A stretch of 64,000 nt of DNA from Bacillota bacterium (GTDB lineage Bacteria; Bacillota; Clostridia; Lachnospirales; Lachnospiraceae). This document shows positions 1 to 8,581 of this stretch, piece after piece. Below the pieces are notes generated by a model. That model was given only the letters and a program-made list of their open reading frames with translations, was not told the DNA's origin and did no database searches. The stretch's first letter is position 1, and every line of letters begins with the position of its first letter. The position numbers were made by a program, and so were the translations under genes. The stretch lies in the NCBI GenBank assembly GCA_023415055.1, contig JAEZLZ010000108.1, positions 27,981 to 91,980 on the forward strand, in the 5' to 3' direction.

Positions 1-2
1 TT

Positions 3-323
3 GCAATTACTTTTGTACTTGTTTGCTTCTCAACCTACGCTTTTCCGGTTCTGTCCAGATTCGATATGACTGTAAAACAGTTAGTGAAGGCTGCAGCATT
101 TATGTCCATGAGACATCTCCCTTTTACACTTGCGATGGTAGTCGTAACCGCAGCCGGAGTTGTCGGTGTATTGTTCATTCCGCTTCTGATCTTTATCGTA
201 CCGGCACTTGTGACATTAATTAATTCACTGCTGATGGAACGAATCCTGAAGAAGTATATACCTAAAGCTGAGGAAAGTTCAGAGGAAGAACATTCAAGCA
301 AGGACGAGTGGTACTTAGAATAA
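3..323 (+). CDS. YesL-like (DUF624) membrane protein, C-terminal part
   Basis: The reading frame is open from the left edge, so the gene starts outside the window; about 106 residues are seen. The first visible stretch contains YAFPVLSRFD followed by a VKQLVKAA segment, which resembles the conserved middle of the YesL/DUF624 integral membrane family. Two hydrophobic stretches follow (around LAMVVVTAAGVVG and FIPLLIFIVPALVTL), and the protein ends in an acidic, lysine-containing cytoplasmic tail. YesL-like proteins in Firmicutes often sit beside carbohydrate ABC transporters, but nothing in the window shows that here because the upstream neighbours are missing. Family call is moderately sure; role is unknown. 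Confidence 0.6.
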   Translation, partial: AITFVLVCFSTYAFPVLSRFDMTVKQLVKAAAFMSMRHLPFTLAMVVVTAAGVVGVLFIPLLIFIVPALVTLINSLLMERILKKYIPKAEESSEEEHSSKDEWYLE

Positions 324-469
324 CAGGTTTATACATTTCGTATAGCCAATTGAATAATATAGGATGCTTTCAGTCAATTTGCATAAAAATTAAAATTTTC
401 AAAAAAAATGCTTTTCATTTCGGTGAAAACATGATATATACTATATATATTAAATTTTTGTTCGGAGCG

Positions 470-504
470 AAGGTGTTCTCAATTTTTTTGAGGACACCTT
501 TTTT
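470..504 (+). terminator. Intrinsic terminator or attenuator between the YesL-like gene and glnN
   Basis: A 13-bp stem (AAGGTGTTCTCAA pairing with TTGAGGACACCTT, one G-U) closes a T-rich loop and is followed by six T residues. It lies 147 bases after the upstream stop and 138 bases before glnN. A TATACT box at about 437-442 lies only 30 bases upstream, so a short attenuated transcript is also possible, but the matching -35 is poor. Confidence 0.75.
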
Positions 505-545
505 GTCTAATAAAATGTATCTAAATAGACAAAATAGTTTCGAAT

Positions 546-561
546 AGCGAACTAGTTCGCT
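546..561. promoter_or_regulatory. 16-bp perfect palindrome upstream of glnN (possible operator)
   Basis: The sequence AGCGAACTAGTTCGCT is a perfect 16-bp inverted repeat with no loop, placed 80 bases before the glnN start. It looks like a protein-binding dyad. I do not recognise it as a known nitrogen-control site and no clear promoter overlaps it. Confidence 0.4.
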
Positions 562-641
562 TAGATGGTTACTCGCGCGTATGAAAGTAAACAGCATAAA
601 CTGGGTTCGCGCATTGATCTGATCATGAGAGGAGATATGGT

Positions 642-2750
642 ATGTCGGAAAAATTAACAGAGCTTTTTGGAACGGATGTATTTAACGAAGCTACCATGAT
701 AGAGCGTCTGCCGAAAAAAACGTATGCGGCTCTAAAAAAGACGATTGAGAATGGTGAGGATCTGGATCCAAATGTTGCCGAGGTTGTAGCAAATGCTATG
801 AAGGATTGGGCAATTGAACGAGGAGCAACACATTATACTCATTGGTTCCAGCCTTTGACCGGAATTACAGCAGAAAAGCATGATTCCTTCATCAGTCCCA
901 CACCCGATGGAAAAATTATTATGGAATTTTCAGGAAAAGAATTGATCAAGGGTGAACCCGATGCCTCCTCCTTCCCCTCCGGTGGTTTAAGGGCGACCTT
1001 CGAGGCCAGAGGCTATACTGCTTGGGATTGTACTTCACCTGCCTTCCTAAGGGAGGACGCAGCAGGAGTAACCTTATGTATTCCTACTGCTTTTTGTTCT
1101 TATACCGGAGAGGCATTAGACCTTAAGACACCATTACTTCGTTCCATGGAAGCTCTCAGCATACAGGCAGTTAGAGTTCTTAAGCTGTTTGGTCATAATG
1201 ACGTTAAGAGAGTAACTCCTTCCGTAGGACCGGAGCAGGAGTATTTCTTAGTAGATAAAGCAAAGTACTTAAAGAGAGACGACCTTATCTTTACCGGAAG
1301 AACCTTATTCGGTGCGATGCCTCCGAAGGGTCAGGAGCTTGATGATCACTATTTCGGAAGTATTAAGGAAAGAGTAGCATCCTTCATGAAGGAGCTAAAT
1401 ATTGAACTCTGGAAGATGGGAGTTACAGCAAAGACTCAGCATAATGAGGTGGCTCCGGCACAGCACGAGTTGGCGCCGATTTATGCTACAGCGAATATTG
1501 CTACTGATCATAATCAGCTAGTTATGGAATGCATGAAGAAGGTAGCAAACCGTCATAACCTGGCATGTCTGCTCCATGAGAAGCCGTTCGCCGGTGTGAA
1601 TGGTTCCGGTAAGCACGACAACTGGTCCATGGTTACCGATACCGGTAAGAATCTTCTTGATCCGGGCAAGACCCCTCATGATAATGTACAGTTCCTATTA
1701 ATGCTGACAGCAGTATTAAAGGCAGTAGACTTGCATGCAGATCTCCTTCGTGTATCTGCTGCAAATCCCGGCAATGACCACAGATTGGGTGCCAATGAAG
1801 CACCTCCGGCAATCGTATCTGTATTCCTTGGGGCACAGCTTGAGGATGTTATTACTCAGTTGATTGAGACAGGCGAAGCGAAAAGCAGTAAAGATGGTGG
1901 CAGAATGAATGTCGGTGTTCATACCATTCCTGAATTTAAGAAGGATGCTACCGATCGTAATCGTACATCACCCTTCGCATTTACCGGTAATAAATTCGAG
2001 TTCCGTATGGTGGCATCCTCTATGTCAATCGGAACTGCAAATACGGTTCTGAATACAATCGTTGCCGATGTACTCAGTGATATGGCAGATGAGCTAGAGA
2101 AAGCAGAAGATTTCGATGTAGCAGTACATGATCTGATTAAAAAAACCTTAACGGAACACCAGAGAATTGTATTCAACGGTAACGGTTATTCCGAGGCATG
2201 GGTGGAAGAAGCCGAAAGAAGAGGTCTTCCGAATATCAAATCCATGGTAGAAGCAATTCCTGCCCTCATAACAGAAAAATCGATCAAAATGTTTGAGAAG
2301 CATAAGGTATTCTCCTCCATTGAACTTAATTCCCGTGCGGAGATTCTGTATGAGTCATATGCAAAGGCAATCAATATCGAGGCCAGAACTATGATCTCCA
2401 TGGCTACAGTAAAATATATCCCTTCCATTATCACATACACTAAGAAGCTTGCAGATTCCATCAATGCAGTAAAAGCCGCAGTTGCTGATGCAGATGTAAG
2501 TGTCCAGAGCGATTTACTGAAGGAGGTTTCCGCACTTTTGGCAAAGGCTCAGGTTGCTACTAAAAAGCTTCATGAGGTTACAGCGAAAGCATCGGCTATT
2601 TCCGATATCGAAGAGCAGGCACACTTCTTTAAAACTGCAGTAGTTCCTGCAATGGCCGAACTGAGAGCTCCGATTGATGATCTGGAGGTACTGACGGAGA
2701 AAGACTTATGGCCGGTACCTACCTACGGTGATCTGTTATTTGAGGTATAA
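642..2750 (+). CDS. glnN: Type III glutamine synthetase
   Basis: Makes glutamine from glutamate, ammonia and ATP. The 702-residue length is that of the large type III (GlnN) enzymes, well above the 440-470 residues of GlnA type I. Visible family features are the GPEQEYF substrate/metal-binding segment (about residue 195), a KTQHNEVAPAQHELAP block (about 266-281), the NGSGKHDNWS segment (about 320), and NPGNDHRLGANEAPPAI (about 375). The C-terminal 180 residues are helical and charged, as usual in this class. The start at the ATG after GAGAGGAGAT is preferred; an out-of-frame ATG overlaps the ribosome site. Appears monocistronic, with a terminator-like hairpin on each side. No PII or regulator gene lies next to it. 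Confidence 0.95.
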   Translation: MSEKLTELFGTDVFNEATMIERLPKKTYAALKKTIENGEDLDPNVAEVVANAMKDWAIERGATHYTHWFQPLTGITAEKHDSFISPTPDGKIIMEFSGKELIKGEPDASSFPSGGLRATFEARGYTAWDCTSPAFLREDAAGVTLCIPTAFCSYTGEALDLKTPLLRSMEALSIQAVRVLKLFGHNDVKRVTPSVGPEQEYFLVDKAKYLKRDDLIFTGRTLFGAMPPKGQELDDHYFGSIKERVASFMKELNIELWKMGVTAKTQHNEVAPAQHELAPIYATANIATDHNQLVMECMKKVANRHNLACLLHEKPFAGVNGSGKHDNWSMVTDTGKNLLDPGKTPHDNVQFLLMLTAVLKAVDLHADLLRVSAANPGNDHRLGANEAPPAIVSVFLGAQLEDVITQLIETGEAKSSKDGGRMNVGVHTIPEFKKDATDRNRTSPFAFTGNKFEFRMVASSMSIGTANTVLNTIVADVLSDMADELEKAEDFDVAVHDLIKKTLTEHQRIVFNGNGYSEAWVEEAERRGLPNIKSMVEAIPALITEKSIKMFEKHKVFSSIELNSRAEILYESYAKAINIEARTMISMATVKYIPSIITYTKKLADSINAVKAAVADADVSVQSDLLKEVSALLAKAQVATKKLHEVTAKASAISDIEEQAHFFKTAVVPAMAELRAPIDDLEVLTEKDLWPVPTYGDLLFEV

Positions 2751-2793
2751 TTTTGTAGCTGATCAACAGCTGACATCTTTTAAATGATAATAG

Positions 2794-2862
2794 GGCTGTT
2801 CCGGTATCTTAAGATACAAAGGCTGATTTGGCTTTTGGTCAAGGTTTGGAACAGCCTATTGT
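2794..2862 (+). terminator. Long-loop inverted repeat after glnN, possible terminator
   Basis: GGCTGTTCC (2794-2802) pairs with GGAACAGCC (2848-2856) and is followed by TATTGTTTT. The loop is about 45 bases and the T-run is interrupted, so termination is plausible but not secure. Confidence 0.4.
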
Positions 2863-2939
2863 TTTAGCGTTTTGAAGGCTTTGACATACTTTTGTCGGTT
2901 TCTTTCGGTTCTTGTGCTAAGGTAATCACAAAAATATTC

Positions 2940-2968
2940 TTGACAAGGGAGAATTTATCCTTTATATT
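2940..2968 (+). promoter_or_regulatory. Sigma-A type promoter of the fatty-acid cluster
   Basis: TTGACA (2940-2945) and TATATT (2963-2968) are separated by exactly 17 bases. The -10 is overlapped by the FabT-like palindrome, so repressor binding would block RNA polymerase. The leader to the fabT start is about 110 bases. Confidence 0.7.
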
Positions 2969-2982
2969 TTGATTATCAAAAT
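2966..2982. promoter_or_regulatory. FabT-type operator
   Basis: ATTTTGATTATCAAAAT is a perfect 17-bp palindrome (8+1+8). Its core TTTGATTATCAAA matches the FabT box known from streptococci and lactococci. It overlaps the -10 of the promoter in front of the MarR-family gene that heads the fatty-acid cluster, which fits autoregulation and control of the cluster. Confidence 0.75.
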
Positions 2983-3087
2983 ATTTGTAAGGCAAAGTAT
3001 ATTTTGTAAAAATATGTCTTATAATATTCAAAATTGTGTACACTAAGAATTATGTGTTACACAAAGGCATGCATAGGAGTGGAGCAC

Positions 3088-3546
3088 ATGAATGAGAAAC
3101 TGATGCAAATTAATAAAATGCTTGTTGAGGTCTATGATGATGTAAACAACATTGAGGAGTATTCCATAAAGCAAGGAGCCTTCAGTGATTTATCCATCAC
3201 CGAGATACATACCATCGAAGCCGTTGGTTTGTATGGATCTAAGACCATGTCTGAGGTGGCTGCAGAGTTGGGTATTACGATGGGTACTCTGACCATAGCC
3301 GTTGACAAGCTGATTAAGAAGGATTATTTGGAACGCAGCCGAAGCAGTTCAGACAGACGAATTGTGAATGTCAGTCTGACGAAACGAGGTAAGCTGGCTT
3401 ATCGAATTCATGAGAAGTTTCACTTAGATATGGTTAAAGCAATTATGCTGGATTTTACACCTCAGGAGGAAGAAGTCCTATTAACTGCTTTGAGTAAGCT
3501 AAATCAGCATCTGAAGGAGATTTACATCGAATCAGATAAGAAATAA
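3088..3546 (+). CDS. fabT: MarR-family regulator of fatty-acid synthesis (FabT-like)
   Basis: A 152-residue winged-helix repressor. The typical MarR arrangement is visible: an N-terminal dimerisation helix, a helix-turn-helix around MSEVAAELGITMGTLTIAVDKLI, and the wing SRSSSDRRIVNVSLTKRGK. FabT repressors use acyl-ACP as co-repressor; that role is inferred from gene position at the head of the fab/acc cluster and from the FabT box over its promoter. The start at 3088 (ATGAATGAGAAA) is chosen because GGAGTGGAG precedes it at a usual distance; an upstream in-frame ATG would add 18 residues that lack family similarity. fabH follows after 34 bases, so the two are probably cotranscribed. Confidence 0.85.
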   Translation: MNEKLMQINKMLVEVYDDVNNIEEYSIKQGAFSDLSITEIHTIEAVGLYGSKTMSEVAAELGITMGTLTIAVDKLIKKDYLERSRSSSDRRIVNVSLTKRGKLAYRIHEKFHLDMVKAIMLDFTPQEEEVLLTALSKLNQHLKEIYIESDKK

Positions 3547-3580
3547 ATAGCTTTGCGATTGAATCAGGGAGGATGTCAGA

Positions 3581-4558
3581 ATGAGACGTGCTATCATTGC
3601 AGGAACAGGCAGTTACGTTCCGATAAATAGAGTGACAAATGACGATATGGCGAAACTGGTGGAGACCAGTGACGAATGGATTGCTTCAAGAACAGGGATC
3701 AGAGAGCGAAGAATATCGATCGAAGAAAATACTTCGGATCTGGCATATGAGGCTGCGCTAAGAGCACTTCAAAGCGCCGGATGTCCGGCAGCGGATATTG
3801 ATCTTATCATTTGTGCAACAATCTCTCCCGATTCGTTTATGCCTTCGGTGGCATGTATGGTACAGGAACGCTTGGGGGCAAAGAAAGCGGCAGCCTTTGA
3901 TCTTTCCGCTGCTTGCAGCGGTTTGATCTACGGAATGGCTTGCGCATCCTCCTTTATTGAGACCGGTATGTATCAGAACATTATGGTCATCGGAGCAGAG
4001 ACACTTTCGAAGACCCTAGACTGGACAGATCGATCTACCTGTGTTCTCTTTGGAGATGGGGCTGGGGCAGTTCTTCTGAGTGCTTCCGATACCGGAAAAG
4101 GAATCTCCTTCGTCCAACTGCTGAGTGACGGAAGTAAGCAAGATTATCTTACACTGCCAGCTATGGCGCTTCATAATCCGCTGACGGTGGATCAGGGGAG
4201 TAAGCCTCAGGTAATTTCGATGAAAGGGCAGGAGGTGTTCAAATTCGCAATCAGAAGTATCACGGAGCACATTAATACCTTATTGAAGCATACAGAATTA
4301 TCTCCCGAGGATATTAAATACATTGTAACTCATCAGGCAAATTATCGAATCATTGAACAAGCAGCAAAGACAGTAAAGATTCCGATGGAGAAATTTTATA
4401 TGAACCTGGAGTTTTATGGAAACACCTCGGCTGCAACCATAGGAATTGCTCTGGATGAGATGGCCCGGAAAGATATGATCCAAAGCGGTGATAAATTAAT
4501 CTTAGTCGGCTTTGGAGGCGGGATGACCAGCGGAGCCATTTTGGTGGAGTGGATGTAG
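3581..4558 (+). CDS. fabH: 3-oxoacyl-ACP synthase III (KAS III)
   Basis: Starts each acyl chain by condensing acetyl-CoA (or another short acyl-CoA) with malonyl-ACP in the cytosol. The catalytic triad can be read: Cys112 in SAACSG, His251 in THQAN, and Asn281 in YGNTSAA. The length of 325 residues is normal. The GFGGGMTSGAILVEW C-terminus is typical. A GGGAGGATG ribosome site lies just before the ATG. It follows fabT closely but is separated from acpP by almost 1 kb holding a tandem repeat array, so the downstream genes probably need another promoter or read-through. Confidence 0.95.
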   Translation: MRRAIIAGTGSYVPINRVTNDDMAKLVETSDEWIASRTGIRERRISIEENTSDLAYEAALRALQSAGCPAADIDLIICATISPDSFMPSVACMVQERLGAKKAAAFDLSAACSGLIYGMACASSFIETGMYQNIMVIGAETLSKTLDWTDRSTCVLFGDGAGAVLLSASDTGKGISFVQLLSDGSKQDYLTLPAMALHNPLTVDQGSKPQVISMKGQEVFKFAIRSITEHINTLLKHTELSPEDIKYIVTHQANYRIIEQAAKTVKIPMEKFYMNLEFYGNTSAATIGIALDEMARKDMIQSGDKLILVGFGGGMTSGAILVEWM

Positions 4559-4579
4559 GAGTTTGTGATGTTGTGTACA

Positions 4580-4670
4580 TTTTTGAAGGATGGCACAAGG
4601 CTTTTTACTTGCCTTTCCCTCCCTGCGGTCGGCCGGTCAGCGTAAAAAGCCTTGTGCCATCCCTCAAAAA
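4580..4670. repeat. Long inverted repeat (29-bp arms) after fabH
   Basis: The left arm (4580-4608) and right arm (4642-4670) pair at 28 of 29 positions around a 33-base loop. The core of the arms is GGATGGCACAAGGCTTTTTAC and its complement. No T-run follows, so it is not a classical terminator. The right arm recurs, with one base changed, in every copy of the adjacent 143-bp tandem repeat, while the left arm occurs once. Confidence 0.85.
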
Positions 4671-5166
4671 TGGGATAGAAGTAACGAGATAAAGAAATAC
4701 AATAAGATGAACTATCCTATTATACGGTTAGTGGGTTAGGATAAATGAGATGAGCTAAGCCTATTCTAAGATCGGCCGGTCAGCGTAAAAAGCCTTATGC
4801 CATCCCTCAAAAATGGGATAGAAGTAACGAGATAAAAAAATACAATAAGATGAACTATCCTATTATACGGTTGGTGGGTTAGGATGAATGAGATGAGCTA
4901 AGCCTATTCTAAGGTCGGCCGGTCAGCGTAAAAAGCCTTATGCCATCCCTCAAAAATGGGATAGAAGTAACGAGATAAGACAATACAATAAGATGAACTA
5001 TCCTATTATACGGTTAGTGGGTTAGGATAAATGAGATGAGCTAAGCCTATTCTAAGGTCGGCCGGTCAGCGTAAAAAGCCTTATGCCATCCCTCAAAAAT
5101 GGGATAGAAGTAACGAGATAAAAAATACAATGAGATGAACTAAGCCTTTTATGTGGTTCAGGGGAT
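4627..5166. repeat. Tandem 143-bp repeat array (about 3.6 copies)
   Basis: The motif GGCCGGTCAGCGTAAAAAGC begins at 4631, 4774, 4917 and 5060, exactly 143 bases apart each time. The three full units differ at only a few positions each; the fourth copy is intact to about 5145 and then diverges. Each unit carries the right arm of the long hairpin and an internal short dyad (TATCCTA / TAGGATA). No open reading frame or ribosome site of note runs through it. Near identity of copies suggests recent amplification. No transposase is nearby. Confidence 0.9.
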
Positions 5167-5548
5167 CTGATTTTTAGAGGAATAGGGGTTCTTGCAGGGT
5201 TATACTTAAAATATTTGAATTAGTTCAATGAAATTTAAGCAGTTTGTAAGGAGGACTTTTCTCTTTTGTGAATGACTTTCTTAAATTTGAACATGATATG
5301 AAATTGTAGACAATAGTAAGAATATCTCCCAATTATGGATTATTGGGCTATTTGCCCTTAATCATAGAGCGCAAAGATGTGTGTGGGATAATTTTCACAT
5401 GAACTTATCATATATGCGCACAGGCAAGTCAGACGAATTCATTTGGCTTGTAATAAACGAAATCGAGGAAACAAATAAATAAGGAGGAGCAAGACTCCCC
5501 GGATAAAATTGAAAAGGAGGAAGTCCTTCGGATATTCGGAGGATGAAT
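5167..5548. other. Leader region in front of acpP
   Basis: About 380 bases without a gene. It holds a GGGC/GCCC hairpin near 5340-5365 that lacks a T-run and several purine-rich AGGAGG-like stretches just before acpP (at about 5482, 5516 and 5538). I see no convincing -35/-10 pair and no second FabT box, so the source of acpP transcription is unclear. Confidence 0.4.
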
Positions 5549-5791
5549 ATGATCATGGATTTAAACAAAATTAAAGAGGTTGTTGCAGATCAATTAGGAG
5601 TAGACGTTGCAGAGTTAACACAGGAGACTTCCTTAAAGGACGATTTGAATGCAGATTCCCTGGATTTATTCCAGATTATTATGTCCTTAGAAGAAGAATT
5701 CGGTATCGAGATTCCTACCGAGGATACGGAACAGATCGCTACAATCGGTGACATCGAGAAATATTTAAACAGCAGATCCGAAGAACAGTAA
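5549..5791 (+). CDS. acpP: Acyl carrier protein
   Basis: An acidic 80-residue carrier of growing acyl chains. The phosphopantetheine attachment serine is Ser37 in the segment LNADSLDLFQ, followed by the usual helix II MSLEEEFGIEIP. Three in-frame ATGs lie close together (5543, 5549, 5555); 5549 is preferred because GGAGG ends six bases before it, whereas 5543 touches the ribosome site. It heads the long co-directional block fabK-fabD-fabG-fabF-accB-fabZ-accCDA. Confidence 0.93.
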   Translation: MIMDLNKIKEVVADQLGVDVAELTQETSLKDDLNADSLDLFQIIMSLEEEFGIEIPTEDTEQIATIGDIEKYLNSRSEEQ

Positions 5792-5842
5792 GTTATGAGT
5801 TATTAGGAGCTTTCGATGGAGAGATAAGTTTCACGAGTGTTA

Positions 5843-5861
5843 TGCCGCTGCTTAAGCGGCA
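5843..5861. other. Small hairpin between acpP and fabK
   Basis: TGCCGCT and AGCGGCA form a perfect 7-bp stem with a 5-base loop. There is no T-run. It may stabilise or process the mRNA between the highly needed acpP and fabK. Confidence 0.4.
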
Positions 5862-5881
5862 GAATGGAGATATATAAGAGG

Positions 5882-6811
5882 ATGAAATCTAGAGTATGCG
5901 ATTTACTGAATATTGAATATCCGATTTTCCAGGGAGCAATGGCAAGAATCTCTGATGCTTCCCTTGCCTCTGCAGTATCCGAAGCCGGAGGCTTAGGCAT
6001 CATCGCGGGCGGTACTGCACCGGTGGAGATGATCCGGTCGGAGGTAAGAAAGGCGAAGGAGTTAACCAATAAGCCCTTTGGAGTAAACATTATGCTGTTA
6101 AGTGAGTTTGCAGATGATATGGCGAAGATGGTTTGCGAAGAAGGCGTGAAGGTGGTTACCACCGGTGCCGGTGCTCCAGGTAAATACATGGAAATGTGGA
6201 AATCTCACGGAATTAAAGTAATTCCTGTTGTTCCTTCCGTTGCCATTGCAAAACGTATGGTTCGCAGCGGAGCAGATGCAGTGATTGCTGAGGGTACGGA
6301 ATCCGGAGGTCATGTCGGAGAACTTACTACAATGGTATTGGTTCCTCAGGTCGTGGATGCAGTAGAAGTGCCTGTCATCGCGGCAGGCGGGATCGCTGAC
6401 GGCAGGGGTATTGCAGCAGCTTTTATGCTGGGTGCGGAAGCAGTACAGATTGGAACCCGTTTCTTAGCAGCATATGAATGTACGGTACACCCGAATTATA
6501 AACAGAAGATATTGGGAGCGAAGGACATTGATACTGTAGTTACCGGACGGTCCACCGGGCATCCGGTCAGAACCTTGAAGAACAAGCTCAGTCGTAAGTT
6601 CAATGAGTTAGAGGCAGCAGGTGCATCCGTACAGGAAATTGAACAGCTGGGTGTAGGCGCCCTTGCAAAAGCAGTGGTTCAGGGTGATATGGAATTCGGC
6701 AGTGTCATGGCCGGACAGATCGCCGCTATGGTGAGTAAAGAGCAAAGCTGTAAGGATATTATTATTGAGATGTTAAGTGAAGCGGAAGCACTGCTTGGCA
6801 GAAGACTATAG
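5882..6811 (+). CDS. fabK: Enoyl-ACP reductase II (FMN-dependent, triclosan-resistant type)
   Basis: Carries out the last reduction of each elongation cycle with NAD(P)H and FMN. The 309-residue protein follows the FabK pattern closely: IEYPIFQGAMARI at the N-terminus, GGLGIIAGG, KPFGVNIMLLS, VVTTGAG, VIPVVPSVA, ADAVIAEG.ESGGHVG and VPVIAAGGIADG with FMN-phosphate-binding glycines. The catalytic His is likely the one in ESGGHVG. The start at 5882 matches the family N-terminus (MKSRVCDLLNIEYP); upstream in-frame starts add unrelated residues. No fabI gene is seen, so this is the cell's enoyl reductase as far as the window shows. Confidence 0.93.
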   Translation: MKSRVCDLLNIEYPIFQGAMARISDASLASAVSEAGGLGIIAGGTAPVEMIRSEVRKAKELTNKPFGVNIMLLSEFADDMAKMVCEEGVKVVTTGAGAPGKYMEMWKSHGIKVIPVVPSVAIAKRMVRSGADAVIAEGTESGGHVGELTTMVLVPQVVDAVEVPVIAAGGIADGRGIAAAFMLGAEAVQIGTRFLAAYECTVHPNYKQKILGAKDIDTVVTGRSTGHPVRTLKNKLSRKFNELEAAGASVQEIEQLGVGALAKAVVQGDMEFGSVMAGQIAAMVSKEQSCKDIIIEMLSEAEALLGRRL

Positions 6812-6821
6812 TGGAGGATGT

Positions 6822-7775
6822 ATGGGTAAGATAGCCTTTTTGTTTTCCGGCCAGGGGGCCCAGTATATCGGTATGGGTAAAGAATTATACGATGCTCATC
6901 CGATCTGCCGACAGACCTTTGAAGAATCCGGTGACAGCTTAAATTTGGACATAGCAAAGCTTATATTTGAGGGAAGCAAGGAAGAACTGGATCTGACTGA
7001 GAATACGCAGCCTGCGGTAGTGACCATGTCATTGGCAGCATATCAGGCAGTTCGTCAGTATGGCATTGTACCGGACGTTGTTGCCGGACTCAGTCTTGGT
7101 GAGTATTCTGCCCTGACTGCAAGCGGAGTTTTTACTCTGTCACAGGTGGTTCCTCTGGTTCGCAAGCGAGGCCGATTCATGCAGGAGGCTGTACCGGCAG
7201 GAATTGGTAAGATGTGTGCGATTTTAAACCTTTCAGAAGACAAGATCAGAGAAGTATGTAGTGAGGCGAGGGCCTACGGAATCGTTGAACCGGCGAACTT
7301 TAACTGCCCCGGACAGATTGTAATCGGTGGTGAGATCAAGGCTGTGGATGAGGCAGCAAGACTTGCGAAGGATAAAGGAGCGATGAAAACCATTGATCTT
7401 GCAGTCAGTGCTCCTTTCCATACTTCAATGCTAAAGCCGGCAGCTAACCGTCTTAAGCTGGAACTTAAGCCGATGTTGTTAGGAGATATGTTTGCACCGG
7501 TCATCTGTAATGTGGCTGCAGATTATATAGAGAGCCCTGAGCAGGTGAAGGATCTGCTGTATCGTCAAGTAATGAGCAGCGTTCTGTGGGAACAGACCAT
7601 TCGCAGAATGATTGCCGATGGAATCACGGATTTTGTTGAGATAGGACCGGGTAAGACTTTATCCGGTTTTGTTAGGAAAATTGATCGAGGTCTTAATATT
7701 TATAATGTAGAGGATATTACCTCGTTAGAGAATACTGCAAAGGCCATACTGGCAGGTAAAATAGAAAGGAAATAG
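6822..7775 (+). CDS. fabD: Malonyl-CoA:ACP transacylase
   Basis: Moves the malonyl group from CoA to ACP. The 317-residue protein begins MGKIAFLFSGQGAQYIGMG, the usual FabD opening. The active-site serine is Ser91 in GLSLGEYSAL and the catalytic histidine is His200 in SAPFHTSML. The start at 6822 is preceded by GTGGAGGATG; a longer frame upstream overlaps the end of fabK and is not needed. The gene lies 10 bases after fabK and 5 bases before fabG, in line with one transcript. Confidence 0.95.
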   Translation: MGKIAFLFSGQGAQYIGMGKELYDAHPICRQTFEESGDSLNLDIAKLIFEGSKEELDLTENTQPAVVTMSLAAYQAVRQYGIVPDVVAGLSLGEYSALTASGVFTLSQVVPLVRKRGRFMQEAVPAGIGKMCAILNLSEDKIREVCSEARAYGIVEPANFNCPGQIVIGGEIKAVDEAARLAKDKGAMKTIDLAVSAPFHTSMLKPAANRLKLELKPMLLGDMFAPVICNVAADYIESPEQVKDLLYRQVMSSVLWEQTIRRMIADGITDFVEIGPGKTLSGFVRKIDRGLNIYNVEDITSLENTAKAILAGKIERK

Positions 7776-7780
7776 AACTT

Positions 7781-8521
7781 ATGCTTACGGGAAAGATTGC
7801 AGTAGTTACAGGAGCAGGAAGAGGAATCGGCAGAGCGATAGCACTCAAGTTTGTTCAGATGGGCTCTAAGGTGGTTGTAAATTACCGGAGCAGTGCTGCC
7901 CAGGTTGAGGAGCTGTTAGCCTTGATCAAGAATTCGGGTGGTGAAGCGATTGCAATTCAGGCAGACGTCAGTAAAGAAGAGGATGCAAAACGACTGATCG
8001 AAGAAGCAGTGAAGCATTTCGGACGAGTGGATATCCTCGTGAATAATGCAGGAATTACGAAGGATAATCTGATGATGCGTATGTCGGAACAGGATTATGA
8101 CAGCGTCATGGATACCAATCTGAAGGGAACCTTTTTCTGTACAAAATATGCATCGTCTGTCATGCTGAAGCAGAAAAGCGGAAAGATCATTAATATATCG
8201 TCGGTGGTAGGTTTGATGGGTAATATCGGTCAGGCAAATTATGCAGCTTCGAAGGCCGGAGTAATTGGTATGACAAAAGCAGTAGCAAGAGAACTGGCTT
8301 CCCGAGGAATTACAGTAAATGCGGTCGCTCCGGGCTTTATTGAGACGGATATGACCGATCAGCTGTCGGATAAGGTGAAGGAAGCAACCATTGCAAGCAT
8401 ACCCTTAAAGCGATACGGAGCAGCGGAAGAGGTTGCAGGAGCAGTCAGCTTCTTAGCAACAGATGCTGCAAATTATATTACAGGTCATGTACTTACGGTG
8501 GATGGCGGCTTAGCAATGTAA
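7781..8521 (+). CDS. fabG: 3-oxoacyl-ACP reductase
   Basis: NADPH-dependent reductase of the short-chain dehydrogenase family; reduces 3-oxoacyl-ACP in each cycle. The nucleotide-binding TGAGRGIG motif starts near residue 10, NNAG is at 88-91, and the catalytic residues are Ser141 (before VVG), Tyr154 and Lys158 (YAASK). Length (246) and the GHVLTVDGGLAM end are standard for FabG. Confidence 0.95.
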   Translation: MLTGKIAVVTGAGRGIGRAIALKFVQMGSKVVVNYRSSAAQVEELLALIKNSGGEAIAIQADVSKEEDAKRLIEEAVKHFGRVDILVNNAGITKDNLMMRMSEQDYDSVMDTNLKGTFFCTKYASSVMLKQKSGKIINISSVVGLMGNIGQANYAASKAGVIGMTKAVARELASRGITVNAVAPGFIETDMTDQLSDKVKEATIASIPLKRYGAAEEVAGAVSFLATDAANYITGHVLTVDGGLAM

Positions 8522-8581
8522 GGCAGCCTCTTCGCTTATAGTAAAAGCGGTGAATCCAAGGCTAGAACCAGGAGGATAGGA

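Noticed and set aside
4627..5166. The 143-bp array as a CRISPR
   Set aside because: Repeats are contiguous with no unique spacers, far longer than CRISPR repeats, and no cas genes are present.
5211..5230. TTTGAATTAGTTCAAT upstream of acpP as a second FabT box
   Set aside because: The half-sites are spaced five bases apart, not three, and pairing is imperfect, so it does not match the box before fabT.
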